Source of the DNA: Cladophialophora immunda
Lineage: Eukaryota > Ascomycota > Eurotiomycetes > Chaetothyriales > Herpotrichiellaceae
Reading direction: 5' to 3'
Length of the DNA stretch: 64,000 nucleotides
NCBI RefSeq assembly: GCF_000835495.1
Contig: NW_015622547.1
Coordinates: 3,224,001-3,288,000, forward strand
The notes under the pieces were generated by a model. It saw only the letters and a list, made by a program, of their open reading frames with translations, was not told the origin of the DNA and did not search any database. The translations under genes were made by a program, and so were the position numbers. Positions 46,805 through 59,208 of the stretch are shown one piece after another (position 1 is the first letter of the stretch; each line of letters begins with the position of its first letter).

Positions 46805-49063
46805 CTAACCCATCTCGCTCATCGGGCCGTGGGTCTCCATCTTCAATATCTTGAACAGGTCGTGCCTGGCCCACCAGCTCCGCAGGCGCTTGCCGAAGAT
46901 GTACACCGGGATGGCCAAGAGGGAGAGGAAGATCGAGGTGCCGCCGAACACGTACATGATCTGCTCGGGCCCGTGGGCGGCGACCCAGTTGTTGGCGTAG
47001 TTGGAGAGGCCGTAGAACATGAAGTTCTGCAGTTCAGAGACGTGTTAGTTTTAAGGCACTCGGTTGCAAGTAGTAATACGAGAATCTCGCACAACATGAG
47101 GCGAACGCCACAGATCCCTGGGCCAAAGAGGGGTGACGGGAAAAGAGAAAGACAAAGGACTGGGACAGCACGTACCTTGAAAAGCATGTTCATGACGAAA
47201 ATCTCGTTGCTCTGATCTCGGAACGAGTCCAGGCCGTACGAGAGCGTCGCGAAGATACCGATCAACACGCCCACCATCATGACACCCTGCAAGAACGCGC
47301 ACAGCTCGGCCGCAGCACCCACCGCGAGAGTATACCCAAACAGGAACATTCCGAGGCCACATGCGACTCCGGCAGGAGCCATAAACACCAGACGGAATTC
47401 GGGTTCGCTAGATTCGCAGAAAGGTCAGTTCGATTTGAACTTCTGGACGGCGAGATGGAAAAGTATCAAAAAGTCCACTTACTAGACACCTTTGTTCTTG
47501 CGGCCCAGGTATTTGATGACATAGTCACTCGTGACACCGGTGATGATCGAACCAATCAAACCTCCAATGAAGGGACCAAATCCGACGTAGCCGATCTGCA
47601 AAGCATCGAAATTCCACGGTGGGCCAGAGAAGATGCCGGCCAAGATGATTGCAGAACCGACATACCTGACGAGCAGTTAGAGACTGTTTGGACTCGGCAG
47701 AATGTGAAACGATCTCAAAAGTGTTCCACGGCCCAGGACTTACCAGCTGTTGAGCACGCCAGATGCAATGATGGCATAACAGGCGGCCGGGTTGAGAAGA
47801 GTCAAGAACGGCCCGAAGAGGAATTTCAGGATGTTGTCGTGGGAGTAGACGCCCGTCCAGACGGCCAGCTCTTGCACAAAGGTCTTCTTCTTGGGGATGT
47901 CCGTGCGGTCGCCCTGTCCCGGCTCGCCCACCATCTCCTTGTGCGTGGCCTCGATCACGGCCAGATCCTGGAGCTTCTCGTCCACCGCGGTGTCGGTGTT
48001 GTAGCGCATGTCACGGATATACGTCGTCTCGGGACAGAAGAGGAACATGAGCACGAATTGCACCACGAGGAAAATCTGGAACATGTGGAACAGCCACAGC
48101 CAGCCGAGCTTCTGGAACACCACTCCGCAGATGACGGATGCCAGACTGGACGCGGAATTGAGGATGAAGTTGATGATGGAGATACGCAGACCTCGCTGGT
48201 GCACAAAGTACATGTCGCCGACAGTCGCCACAATGAGGGATTCAAAGGCCGATGTCGAAAACCCTTGGACGATGCGGGCGGCCAGGAGATATTTGTAGGA
48301 GATTCTGGCCTCGCCGATGGCCGTCCCGACGATGTCGAAGAGCGTAGACACAAGGAAGACTGGTCTTTTGCCGTATTTGCGACTGAAAGCAGAGACTAGA
48401 CGAGACGCGCAGTGAGTTAGTCGATATTACCACCCAAAGCAAAAGGGAGAACATGGTAGGAGGGTAAGTACCGAATGGTCCAATACATCCCGCAGCCAAA
48501 AGATTGTATCCAGAGACCAAGACAACAGTCGTGATATCCGTGTTCAGCTGCTGGGACATTTCGAAATAGGACGCGTTGAGGAAAGGACCCTAGCATAACG
48601 TTCAGAAACACTGCTTCACCGCCACATCGCTCGCTGTTCGCTTACATTGGTGCCGGCGTTAAGCATCGAACCGAGGCAGAGGATGGCGATGATGATTTCC
48701 TTCTTCAATAGTGGCCAGTTCAAGGGACTATACGTATACCAATTAGCCTGCACCCTGGATTCAAAGGAACAACACCCGATATTGCTCGTGAAAGAGGACG
48801 GACGCAATCCCTCCCTCCCAAGGTTCAAGATACAACTTACTCGTTGGGGTCCTCGCTGGGCTGCGGCGACAGCACGATATGAGCATCGCGACCCTTTCCG
48901 TGCTTGAGCCCCGAGGTGATGGCTTCTGAGTGGGCGGCTTCATCGTTCAGCAGGACCGTCCCGGGGACGTGGTCCAGTTTCCTGTCTACTGGCCGTCAGT
49001 TTTCCGCCGATGAGGGAGGAATACTTTCGGGGTGTCCTTACCTTCCTGGACTCCAAGACCCAT
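46805..49063 (-). CDS. MFS transporter, HOL1-like DHA1 type
   Basis: Eight exons: 49063..49042, 48988..48841, 48727..48646, 48589..48472, 48395..47744, 47665..47483, 47407..47176, 47026..46805; 552 aa, all phases agree. The N-terminus carries the DPLNWPLLKKE element typical of this fungal MFS branch, then TM1 IIIAILCLGSMLNAGTN, SRKYGKRPVFL as the loop-2 motif A form, and a long central loop before TM7 (EKLQDLAVIEATHKEM, KKKTFVQELAVWTG). The C-terminal half has TM11-12 (QIMYVFGGTSIFLSLLAIPVY). The 22-nt first exon encodes only MGLGVQE plus one base. Family members move polyamines, histidinol, drugs or other organic cations; substrate unknown. Confidence 0.85.
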
Positions 49064-52000
49064 TTTTGCAGGGCTGCGACAACCCACAGAAGTTGAACCA
49101 GTATTGATGATTTGTTATTTGTCTTGTTTGGAGCCGGGTTCTAGCCTTCGAAGACTGGGGCTGCTATCGTCGGGGAAGAGAGAAGAGAAAGAGAGAGTCG
49201 AGAAGACGTTGGATGTAGTGGCCTGACACGTCTACTTATCCACAAGTCCCAAAGCCCCTCCTCGAGACCTGCCTCGTTGGCGAATTTATTTCGACCTCGT
49301 GCATAAGGAAGGATGCAAGGAAAAAAGCAGCTCGAAGCTTCCGCTCGTTCGCGTGGGCGTCCAGAGATGCAGGTTTCTCCAATGATCTCGCCCCATGGGG
49401 CAGGGGAGGGCGGTCGACGGAATTGCCCCAGTTCGCCCAGAGTCGCCCAGTTTGTTGCCCGGGCGTGCCAGGGGGGCCCATGTTGTGGACACCGCTGCCA
49501 TGGGGGAAGACAGACCAATCGCGACGCCATGGTGCGCGACGAAGTACAACTGCCGTTGCTCGAACCTTTGCTCCAGAACAGAATAGTTGGGCTAGAGGAA
49601 GCTGGCGGGTCATCGCCCATGCGGCCATGCCATGCCCTCAGGTCCATCCCCCTTGAAGCCCTGTTCTAGTGGTGCTAGCGAGGTGCTTGATGACTCCCTC
49701 CCCCATGGATCGTTCATTTCATTAGGGATCTGCCGAATTCCTTTTGGGTAAGAAGCTTTGCATCCGGCAGCAGCACCCCCTAATTTGGGGTCTTATGAAA
49801 GCAAGGATCCAAAGATCAAATGCCGATGATGTCTTCTGACAGAGAGAGATTCGAGCATCCGATGTATGAGCTGCATCTTTCCTGATTGATGACCGGGAAA
49901 TAGGAGCAGAAGGGAGACGACGACCAGCCACCGCCACAGGTGCAGCTCTCAAGTTCCATACAACGAGGACCGCATGTGGGGTTGGTGAATCCGGGGTCCC
50001 GCACTCGACCGCGACGAGGAGGACGAAAGTGCCCATGTGGGTGTTTTTTTCTCTCTTGAAGCCCTTTCTCTCCCCCTTGGCCACTCACAATAGGCTCTCC
50101 TGGAGGGGAGTGGACTATGGCTATTTCCCACTCCTTTACCCCGAATTTTGGAGCCCCTACCGCATTCCCGGGGCAGCCTCGCATCTCCCTAGTGGCCTGT
50201 AGTCGACACGTGTAAAGGGGAAAAAAAAGGCGAGAGAAAGCCGTCGAATCTGGCGACACCACCACCGGTGGGCATTCTCCCCGGCGCCCTTGTGACCACT
50301 CAAGAGCGAATATGGTGTTGATTCCAAGGGCTGCTGAGGCCCGAGGGGACCAACTGGAGGCTGCGAGGCTCTCCCCTTAGCGACGATGAGAGTTGCCGAC
50401 GCCGACCACACGACCACGTCCCCAGCGAACCTTCGTATTCTCGGCTCTCACCCCCCTCTTGCCTGAATCAGACCCAAAAGCTGAGGGTTCTCTATCCGAG
50501 GGTCACCGACTACACTGCTTGTGAGACAGCCCGGCAGTTCATCATAGCTGCGCCGATTTGGTATATAACCCAAAGCATACCAAGCGATTCCCGGCCCGGT
50601 ACTTCAGCAAGTACCGAGATAAAAAAGGGCTGATACACTAGTGACGACCTAGTTTCCCCTGTGCCTTGTGCTATCTCGGAGGAAGTCCAGTCAGAAAAAA
50701 GAAACACAAAACATTTAGGCGCGGATCCGCTTAGAGGTCTGAGATCCGCGGACCGTTCTGGTCTTTCGATGACTTCTCTTGTGCCCCCTTACTTACAGGT
50801 ATAGGCATCTGTCATTGCCGACGATCTAGAACGTCACCGCGGATAAGGTGGAGTGCTCAGCCATGCACAGGAAAATAGATTTGGTCCGTCACAACGTGCC
50901 AGTGCAGGAAGCCGTCTATGCCAATAAGGCTGCATGGCGTGAATCAAAGATACGCGTCCCATTGCCGCCTCTCTTGGCCCAGTGTCATTTGTGATTACGA
51001 TATGCTGTTTCTAGCCCAAGCTATGCCGAGAAGCATGTGGGTGTCTTTGTGAAACCACCTCTCCAAATGAATCCGCCGAAAGAAGACCGTGCTCGAGCTG
51101 CGTACGACCTTTGGACCTCCTACGATCAGCGAGCGCTTCCAAAATGTTCGCCCTCTGGGTCACCATACCTGGCGCAACTGATCGCTATCTCGTTTGGATG
51201 CCTTCAAACAACCAAGCAGTGCCTCTGTCGCTTCCAATGCCCTCAATACCACAGCATAACTCTCAAACTCCTGCCCAAACGGCCCAGGTCAAGCATTGAA
51301 AGAGAAGGAATGGAGCTGCTTGTCAACCCATTCTTTGATGGCGGCGCAACGAGTTGAGACTTTTGGCCGACACAGAGTGCGTAGAATTGCTTTGGGAGGA
51401 TGAAAGATAGGTCGACTTCTCAGGTATTGTATCATTGGTATTTCCAGGTCCGCTGATTCTTCTCCATCATGCTCATCCGTCGTTGACCAATCTGTGTGAT
51501 CGCGAGTGTCTTCATCATAGCTCCAACGACGAACAATTGTCAAAATCTGCTCAGATGCTCGCGACCGTCCCTCAAAGCTCCAACATCAAGATAACCTGCC
51601 GCTCACCCAAGCGCACAGTCTCATCTGTCGGCTTCCCAGCTCGACGTAGCGCGTGCAGACTTTATGAGAGCCGCCACCCATAAGTGGCAGAGCAGTCCGA
51701 GTTTCAGAATACTGTCGTCGTTAGCCCTCCCACACCGAACATCAACGTCCAGTCCCAAACCCGCCTGGACCTCAACGAGGTGGTATTATGAGATGCGGCA
51801 CAAGGAGATGGAGTTGATGGTGACGGCCTGCCACACGCGAAGGTCGGGAGAGATGGTGCTTATGCTTTTGGTAGCAGGCGAAGCATGCGTAGCCATGCCG
51901 GTTTGTAAACATCAATCCTGAACGGCGAGCGTTGGCCATGGAGAGACCGGTTGAGATAGTAGTTTCCTGTATATATCCTTGGGATCTTTGCACCGCTGAC

Positions 52001-53747
52001 GATCATGAGGGAGGGGTTTGTCTTCGGCCGCAGCGTGGAAGGATGAGCGGTTCCAGGTGGATATTGATGGTCCTCGGGTGGTACAAGCCCTATCTCCCAA
52101 GAGCTAGACAGTGCTGGCCTGGCTTTCCTTGCCAGTGAGTTCGACACCTTGCAGAATGTGGCTTCACCCAGTCTGCAATAGCGAGTTCTTCCAGCCGGGG
52201 ATCTTCACAAGGGCGGCAAATTTGAGCACCCAGTCCTCTCCAAACGACTGCATCCTTTGAGATTCCAAATCGGAGGAGACGCGTTGACTGGCCGGGATCT
52301 CCAATGTCTTTTACAACTGGAACAAAATTGTGACAAGACATCGATCAAGAGACAACCGTCACTTCGTATGTCGTTGCAGGAGCAGCAGTCGATTCTTCCG
52401 ACACAACCCGTTTGCCGAAGATGTAGACAAAGAAACTTTTCCCCCATTCCCGCCGTAGGTTGATCAAGTCGGTCTGGGCCCGGTATTCGACAGCTTCGTG
52501 TTAGGGAGGAGTATTGAAGATCGGAGAGACGCAAGTCTCCTGAAGCCAAGAAAATGGAAGACTGGCGGAAACCAAATTAGCAGCCTGCATCCCAAATCAC
52601 AAGAGACCATTCATCCAGAATCTTCGAGATTGAACCTTCATGGCTTATGTTGGCAAATGTGAGGAAAGGGATCGGAAAAGCCGCGGCAGGGATCGATGCA
52701 GCCAGCAGCCACACCATTTTTGTAGAATTCGTACCATTGTCTCTCGCTTGTCAGCTTTCCCTCACCAAAGCCAGACACCATTTAGGGAGCACGTCTCTGA
52801 AGCCAATTTGCGGGATAGTTTGGAAACAGGGAGAGAACTCCCTGAGCAAATAGCCTGAGCGTTGAAGCCGAACACGGCGTGTCGAAGTCTGCCTTGTAAG
52901 GACGTGAGTGTTCTTAGCGAGCATGGGGGTCAAGGAACGATACTTTTGCCTGTTCGTGGAAGCAGGCGGCAAGGAGTTTTCACATCATTAGATGCACTCC
53001 AAGTGGTACGGTATCAAAGTCCCGGGAGAGTTGAGAGTGTGTGCTCCCATTCTGCGAGCGCGAGACCTGCACCTCGTGCCGCTAGCTTCGAGGAGTCTGG
53101 GCCTACCGCCACAAGCTCAGCCTCATGAGCGGGCATTTTTAGAGAGGCATGCCATTAGGTGAAGTTGGATGTTGTGTGGGTTCTGGAGTTAGTCGTGTCC
53201 ATGGCCGGGCCCTCAAGGATTCGCCAGACATGACTGCAATCACATTTGTCCGCCTCATAGCGAAGCACCCGGCCATTTTCGAGCTGTAGTTTTCCACGCC
53301 TGGTGGTGATGGTGGTCGTTTGGAGAGGCCGAAGACCGACGAGCCTCTGTCGTGCTTAGACCAAGCGTTGATCCTTTGTTCTTTCCCTCCATTCCCACAA
53401 ATTGCAGGATGACTGAACTGGTGGACGTCAACGCAACTCGGCAGGCACACTGATTTTGTAATGAATGCAAGGGGTGCTTACCGTGCCTTTGATGGTCACT
53501 CCATTTGTCCACCAGCTGCGGTGGACGCCGTGGTACCAAGCAAAGTTAAGCCCAGTCTGCAGCGTGGTCAAAGGCGTCCACGGTGGCTGGGATGAGACCG
53601 AGCAATGGATGGTACATGCATGTCCAAGTCTATTTCTATATTTCACAGAATACCAATCTCTTCTTCTTCTATGGCGCTAATATCAGTAAGTCTATTGGCT
53701 AGGGGTCTTCTCTCCAAGGCATTCATGTCGTTCTACCAGACTGCCCT
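49064..53747. other. 4.7-kb gene-poor stretch with possible decayed fragments
   Basis: No intact gene found. The first about 600 bp is the promoter of the HOL1-like gene. Beyond it, short protein-like fragments occur on the minus strand, for example at 52345-52500 (YRAQTDLINLRREWGKSF, closed by stops), 51289-51543 (RRWSYDEDTRDHTDW) and 53430-53560. None has a start, domain or splice partner I could justify. Base composition is not AT-skewed, so no strong RIP signature is visible by eye. Old gene relics or an undetected multi-exon gene are both possible. Confidence 0.45.
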
Positions 53748-54289
53748 TCAGCCCAGAATGTTTGGAATCTGCTCCTTCAGGTACTCGACGACGGCATCCG
53801 GGCCTTTTTGTACCTGCAGTCCTTCTGGGATTGCGTGAGTCTTGATGTCCGGCACGATGCTCCTGGCTATCTGCTGGATCCTGGTACTTTCCTCGGGCGT
53901 CCACATCGAGGCACAGAACTGTTTGGGATTGTCAGTTGAGCTAAGCCGCTCGAGAAGGTCATGAGCTTAGATTTGCTCATTGGAGGAGGCGAAACAGGAC
54001 ATACAAGTAGGTCTGGTTGGATCTCCTTCACTTTCCCTTCGACTTCGTCAATACCTGTCGCGTCACATATCAGCTAATTGGTTTTTACTCATGGTTACCG
54101 GATCATCCAACTTCATCCAGTCCACCGCGGAAATCGTGCTAGTCAGGGTAGGGTCTTACTTTCGCAGTTTGCCAGATGTTGTATCGTGTACTGATCTTTG
54201 AGCTCTTCCGTCACACGACCAATCAGCCTCTTTGCCCGCTCAGGGGCAGTGTTCACTGTCACAAGCCTGTAGGGGCCTTTTGGGGACAT
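53748..54289 (-). CDS. small alpha/beta (receiver-fold-like) protein, 116 aa, three exons
   Basis: Exons 54289..54160, 54054..54005, 53918..53748; 116 aa. The reading frame is clean through both introns (GTAAGA and GTATGT donors). Secondary structure by eye alternates strand and helix: YRLVTVN, helix TAPERAKRLIGRVTEELKD, YTIQHLAN, helix IDEVEGKVKEIQ, PDLLFCAS, helix EESTRIQQIAR, IKTHAIPEG, helix DAVVEYLKEQI. This is a small Rossmann/CheY-like topology; the phospho-acceptor Asp of true receivers is not obvious. No known family name. It is divergent from the salicylate-hydroxylase-like gene 647 bp away. Because no exon is long, it is easily missed. Confidence 0.65.
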
Positions 54290-54936
54290 ATTTGTTGCGG
54301 GTTTTGGGACGAGGCTGACGAGGCTGACGCGGTGTAAATGCCCTTGCCTGGTTTCTTATATACAATACTAGCTTTTATTGCAACGACTCTCTCAACTGCC
54401 TCGTGCGCACAGACAATCCTCTTCTGAAATGTTTATCTCAGTTTGCGAAAGATATAAAACCAGAACCCATTGGAGCCATACGGCATCTCCCGCCGATGTC
54501 TCTGGCCGCACGGGCAAAGTCGGCTGTCCCGCTCGGCAATTGAAATTTCGGCGCGTGGGGATCTCCACATTGTGCTTCGTCCCCTCTTCTTTCCTCTGCG
54601 TGGGGATCGTTCGTCATCCTGCGCCCTCACTTGGTGTCCATGTCCTCGTCCAACTTCTTTTGCCTTACCATCCAGCCTGGGACGGCATAGCTTGTCGGCA
54701 ATTCTCAGGCAATTCTTGCAGAGGTGCTATAAGTCTTCCCGATCTCCACACTCTTCGTCGTTGGGCCGGGTTTGTCTTTTCCCGCCGAATGAGGTCCTGC
54801 ATCTACTTCCGTCTCGAGGGGTAATCCACTCTAGACCTGCCGCAATATACCCGAGCGAGGAGAAAAGATATAAAGAGCAAGAAAGACTAAAGGCGAGTTG
54901 CAGGGAAATACCAGTCTCACCAGGCAGAATCTCAAC
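54290..54936. promoter_or_regulatory. divergent intergenic region, 116-aa protein and FAD monooxygenase
   Basis: About 650 bp between two divergent starts; holds both promoters. CT-rich tracts around 54580-54600. Open frames here lack support. Confidence 0.45.
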
Positions 54937-56271
54937 ATGCATTCCGACATCCAATCACTAAAGATATGCGTCATCGGCGCTGGCATGGGCGGCTTGACCT
55001 GTGCGCTTGCGCTTGCCCGTGCCGGCTTCAAGGACATAACGGTGTATGAAATGGCTTCGAATCTGGGCTTTGTCGGCGCCGGCATCCAAATGGCCCCCAA
55101 CATGGCCCGTGTTCTTGACCGACTGGGGGTATGGGACGAGATTGCGAAGGAGGCTGTGGTTTTGAACGAGACGAGCATCCGACAAGGAGCAACCGATTCC
55201 GAGCTCGGGCATGTGGACTTGAAGTACATCCGCGAGACGTATGGCTTCCCGCACACGGTCGGCCATCGGTCCACCCTTGCAGGCGAGCTCTACAACGGCT
55301 GCAAACGAGAGTCGTCCAGCATTAAGTTCAACTTCGCGACCACATGTGAGGATTTCAAGTTTGAGCCCAAACCAAGTTTTACCGCCATCCCCCGCAAGGG
55401 CGGAGAGCCGTACGAGGTGCAATGCGATATTTTACTCGGGGCAGACGGCGTCAAATCAAACACGCGTGTCGCCATGCTCAAGGAGCTAAACATCGACGCC
55501 GATATCAAGGACACCGGTCAGGCTGCCTATCGAATCATGCTCAGTCGAGAACAGATGGCGTCCGATCCGGACTTGGTGGCCCTCATCGATGCCGATAAAG
55601 TGATACGCTGGATCGGCGAGAAGAGACATATCATCGCATACCCCGTATCCAGAAAGCAAATATACAATATCTCGACAACACAGCCCGATGTCAACTTCGC
55701 CGCTGCGCCCTCGGCCACTTACACGACCAAGGGTTCCAAGAAAGCGATGCTGGAGGTCTTTGGAGATTTTTGTCCCATGATCCATCGAATGCTGGACCTG
55801 GTACCCGAAGGAGAAGTATGCGAATGGAAACTAAGAGTACATGCGCCTCTCCCGACGTGGGTCATGGGGTCCATGGCGTTGGTGGGTGACGCGTGCCACC
55901 CAACTTTACCGCACCTTGCGCAGGGAGCTGCACAGGCCATTGAAGACGCCGCGGTTCTCGGCGTGGTCCTTTCCCACCTCCCGTCCGGCGCTACTCCTGC
56001 AGACATCAACAAGGCCCTCAAGCTGTATGAAAAAGTGCGTAAAGAGCGTGCCGAGACACTGGTTGAGCTAGCCGCAGCCAGCGGACGGGCCCTGCATCTG
56101 GGCGATGGGGCAGCGAAAGAGGAGCGAGACAAGCAGTTTGCAGCGCTCAAGGCAGGGAAGGGACCCGTGCCGGACAAATGGGCCGACGCTGATGTTCAGA
56201 AGATGGTTTATGGGTTTGACTGTATGAAGGTGGCAGAGGAGTTGTGCAAGGCTGAGATGAACGGCGCGTAG
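54937..56271 (+). CDS. salicylate hydroxylase-like FAD monooxygenase
   Basis: 444 aa, intronless. The ATG at 54937 (CAACATGCATTCC) is the first in frame. Group A flavin monooxygenase: GAGMGG at 14-19, the GADGVKS motif at 168-174 and GDACHPTLPHLAQGA at 317-331, whose HP-x4-HLAQGA form is typical of salicylate 1-hydroxylase-like enzymes. Between them is a substrate-binding beta domain (IRWIGEKRHIIAYPVS). Family reaction: NADH-dependent ring hydroxylation, decarboxylating in the case of salicylate to catechol; 6-hydroxynicotinate or kynurenine-type substrates are alternatives. The C-terminus ends in a helical extension (DKWADADVQKMVYG) common to fungal members. Confidence 0.86.
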   Translation: MHSDIQSLKICVIGAGMGGLTCALALARAGFKDITVYEMASNLGFVGAGIQMAPNMARVLDRLGVWDEIAKEAVVLNETSIRQGATDSELGHVDLKYIRETYGFPHTVGHRSTLAGELYNGCKRESSSIKFNFATTCEDFKFEPKPSFTAIPRKGGEPYEVQCDILLGADGVKSNTRVAMLKELNIDADIKDTGQAAYRIMLSREQMASDPDLVALIDADKVIRWIGEKRHIIAYPVSRKQIYNISTTQPDVNFAAAPSATYTTKGSKKAMLEVFGDFCPMIHRMLDLVPEGEVCEWKLRVHAPLPTWVMGSMALVGDACHPTLPHLAQGAAQAIEDAAVLGVVLSHLPSGATPADINKALKLYEKVRKERAETLVELAAASGRALHLGDGAAKEERDKQFAALKAGKGPVPDKWADADVQKMVYGFDCMKVAEELCKAEMNGA

Positions 56272-56764
56272 ACGGACAAGGGAGTTGCACAGACGAGGCT
56301 GCAAGAAGAAGCTGAAGCCCTCCCTTTGGCGTGATAAACCTCCAAGATCACTTTCGATGTGTAAATGATAGCATAACGACCCCCGTGGCCATTTCGTGTT
56401 TCTTCCCACTCGATCCGCTGCGTCAGGTATGGCTCATCCGCAGATCCCAGTGATCCTGATGATCCTGCCCTAACCAAGTCTCCTCCATCCCCGGACCCTT
56501 TGTTCTAACCGCTGTCGATCCCCACGAACCAGGGAGAATTCGGCGGAGAAATTCGTGCCCTATCGTCCGGACTCCAGAAGGCGGGAGGAGGAAGGGCCAC
56601 GGAGCTGTTCCTCACCATGTTACAAATTGCCGCCCGCCGCAGACATACTTGAAGACCAAACTCCACGCCGCCTCTCCTCAATATCCCCACACAATCCCTC
56701 TCTCGATCTCCTTTCCTACCCACCGTCACTGTACCACCGAGTCATAGTGAGCCAGAAGAGAAGG
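56272..56764. other. intergenic, C2H2 factor promoter
   Basis: About 490 bp between two plus-strand genes. Contains C/T-rich tracts before the start at 56765. No coding sequence supported. Confidence 0.45.
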
Positions 56765-59208
56765 ATGCTGTCGACAAGTTCAGGCCGAGTTGTTCTGCAG
56801 TGCAAATTCTGTCACAAGGGTTTCACCAAAGGCGAACACCTGAGGGTAAGTTGGGCGCCTCAGAGTTGTCCGAGCGAGCCAGATCACTGACCATCGATAG
56901 AGACACGAACGAAGTCGTAGGTGAACTACAATTCGGCGAGAAAGGCTGACAACTAACTGGCCGGTGACTCGCAGACACGGGCGCCAAACCGTACCAGTGC
57001 AAAGAATGCAAGCGATCCTTCAGTCGACAAGATTCACTCGCCCGCCATGAGAAACTACACCGTCGCCGGAACCCAGAAGATGCCTCCTCACCCACGGAAT
57101 CCATCGACAAGCCCATCACTCCCGAGAGCCTGAGGAACGGTGACTTGACCGAAGGCTTTCCTGGTGTGGTACCCGATGTGCTGGGCTTTCCTCCCACCTC
57201 CCTCGCAGCGGGAGTCCCACAACCGGCGGCGGGCGACCTGGACTTTGAGCTCATCTGGCCGGACTCTGAAGACCTGCTGCAGACACTTATGTCCAGTGAC
57301 GCCTCCAACCAGTGGCAAATCCCCCTGGGGACGCTTCCGTTCTCTGCCACGCCGTCCACAGCCGATCTACCCTTCGAGACGCCCAGCTCCTTCGACGAGC
57401 GACCTCCTTCGATCGGAGCTATACCTTCTGGAGGAAACCACCAAGCAGTCCAAGATGTCAGTAAGATGGTCTCCAATGTCGTAAGTTGAACACCCTCTGG
57501 CAGTAGATGTCACCCACTCAACCATGTACAGTCGTCCAGCATCACGGCGGCGGCAAGATCCAACTCCATCACATCCGTCTTCCTCGACGAATGCCTGCAC
57601 ATGTTCTTTGTCAAGTTCATCCCCACCTTCCCTGTCCTCCATAGAGCCACTTTCGTCTTCCGCGACTGTGCCCATCCGCTGCTTCTCAATGCCATTGCCA
57701 TTGGCTCGCTGTATCTGGGACCCAAGGATGCGGTAGCAAAGGGTGAAGCGCTGTGGCATCTGGCCCACACGGCCATCGCAACATCATGGCAGAGTCTGAT
57801 CACTCACCGAGGGCCCTACGACGCCTGCGAAGGCGTCCAGCTGGTAGTCACGGGAGTCTTGAGCCAGGTCTACGGTGCGTTGTCGAAGAATCGCGCGATC
57901 CGATCTACGAGCCAGGCATTCCATTCTCTGGGGTTTGTCTGGGCGCGACGCTGCGGGATGCTGGACAGTGAACCCTACCCTCTCGAGTCAGTCCCGTCCC
58001 CGGATGCGGCCGAGTCGGAGAAGGAGTATCAGTGGAGGCTGTGGGTGGCTCGAGAGATCCAGCAGCGCGCCCTGCTGGCACACTACATGCTCGACGGGCT
58101 CATCTCGCAGATGTCCGGGGAACCGACCTCGGTGCGCCACGCCACGAACCAGCTCACGCTGCCCAGCGACGAGGCGGCGTTCGAGGCCTCGACGGCCGAC
58201 GAATGGATCTCGTACATGCAGGCGTCGGCGTCGTTCCAGGCCCCGTCCTTTCGCAGCATCCTCCGCCGCCTCTTCCACCCGATGGACGAGTCAAGCTGGC
58301 TGGACACGACACTGTCGGCCTTCTCCTACAAAGTCATCCTGGAGGGCCTGCAGTCCCTGATCTCCGACGACGACTCGGACGAAGGCACGGCCGTCGGGGT
58401 CCCCACCCGCGGCGAGGTTCGCGCCGCGCTGAACCAGGTCTACGAGAGCATCAGGCTGAACCCGACGCTGTCGTCGGCGGACCGATTCGAGACCCTCCTG
58501 CGCTGGCACTCCATATGCCTTGACACGAACGTCGACTCGTCCCTGCTGTGCCGCAACCTGTGCGCCAAGTACGCCATCACGCAGCACATCTGGCGCAACG
58601 GCCACGGACCGAAATCCAACATCGACCTGGCCGCCTGGGCGATCACTCCCGCGGCGCGCAGCGCCCTGCTCCACGCGATGGCGATCCAGGAGATCATCGA
58701 GCAGCTCCCCCGCGGTCGCGCGCACGCCATCAACATGCCCAGCTCCCTGTTCGCCGCCGCGACGGTGTACTCGGTGTTCGCACTGGGTGGCCAACCAGCG
58801 CTGAAGATCCCTTCGACCGTCGTCTGGCAGGACGTTCTCTTGTCCGAGCATCCCAGTGGAGGCCGAGGCTGCGAGCCGCCATCGTCCTCAACGACATCGG
58901 CGTCCTCATATCTGCCCCCTCCTTCCTCCCCTGCGCCATCGACGTCCTTGTCATCCTCCTCGTCGCTGTATACCGCCACCATTCTCAACATCCCCGACTT
59001 GCCGGGCGGCGGTAGCGGCAGCGCGATGGCGTCCGACACGGCGCGCTACATCCGTGGCGAGAGCCTGCAGAGAGCGAACGCGACCTCGCGCAACCTGCTG
59101 TACGAGCTGAACTCGATGGAGAAGCTGTTCCGCTGCCTCATCGCGCAGTGGGGCGTGGCGGTGGACATGGAGAGCGTGGTCGAGAAGTGGATTGAGCTGT
59201 GTCATTGA
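56765..59208 (+). CDS. C2H2 zinc-finger transcription factor with Fungal_trans domain
   Basis: Four exons: 56765..56845, 56901..56916, 56975..57480, 57532..59208; 759 aa. Two classical fingers arise only after splicing: CKFCHKGFTKGEHLRRH spans exons 1-2, the linker HTGAKPYQ spans exons 2-3, then CKECKRSFSRQDSLARH. Exon 2 is a 16-nt micro-exon. Residues about 250-600 form a Fungal_trans-like helical domain (FFVKFIPTFPVLHRATF, then IAIGSLYLGPKD). A Ser/Pro-rich patch with poly-Ser lies at about 650-690. Architecture is that of fungal C2H2-plus-Fungal_trans regulators of catabolic and secondary metabolic genes. It stands between an aromatic hydroxylase and GH43. GC3 of the large exon is high. 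Confidence 0.87.

Noticed and set aside
49141..49647. 168-codon minus-strand frame upstream of the HOL1-like gene
   Set aside because: Trp/Arg/Ser/Pro-rich without domain, in the promoter region of the transporter; codon use looks random.
52205..52549. 115-codon frame suggested as a HET- or NACHT-type remnant
   Set aside because: No recognisable HET, NACHT or repeat motif; too short and interrupted to call even as a pseudogene.
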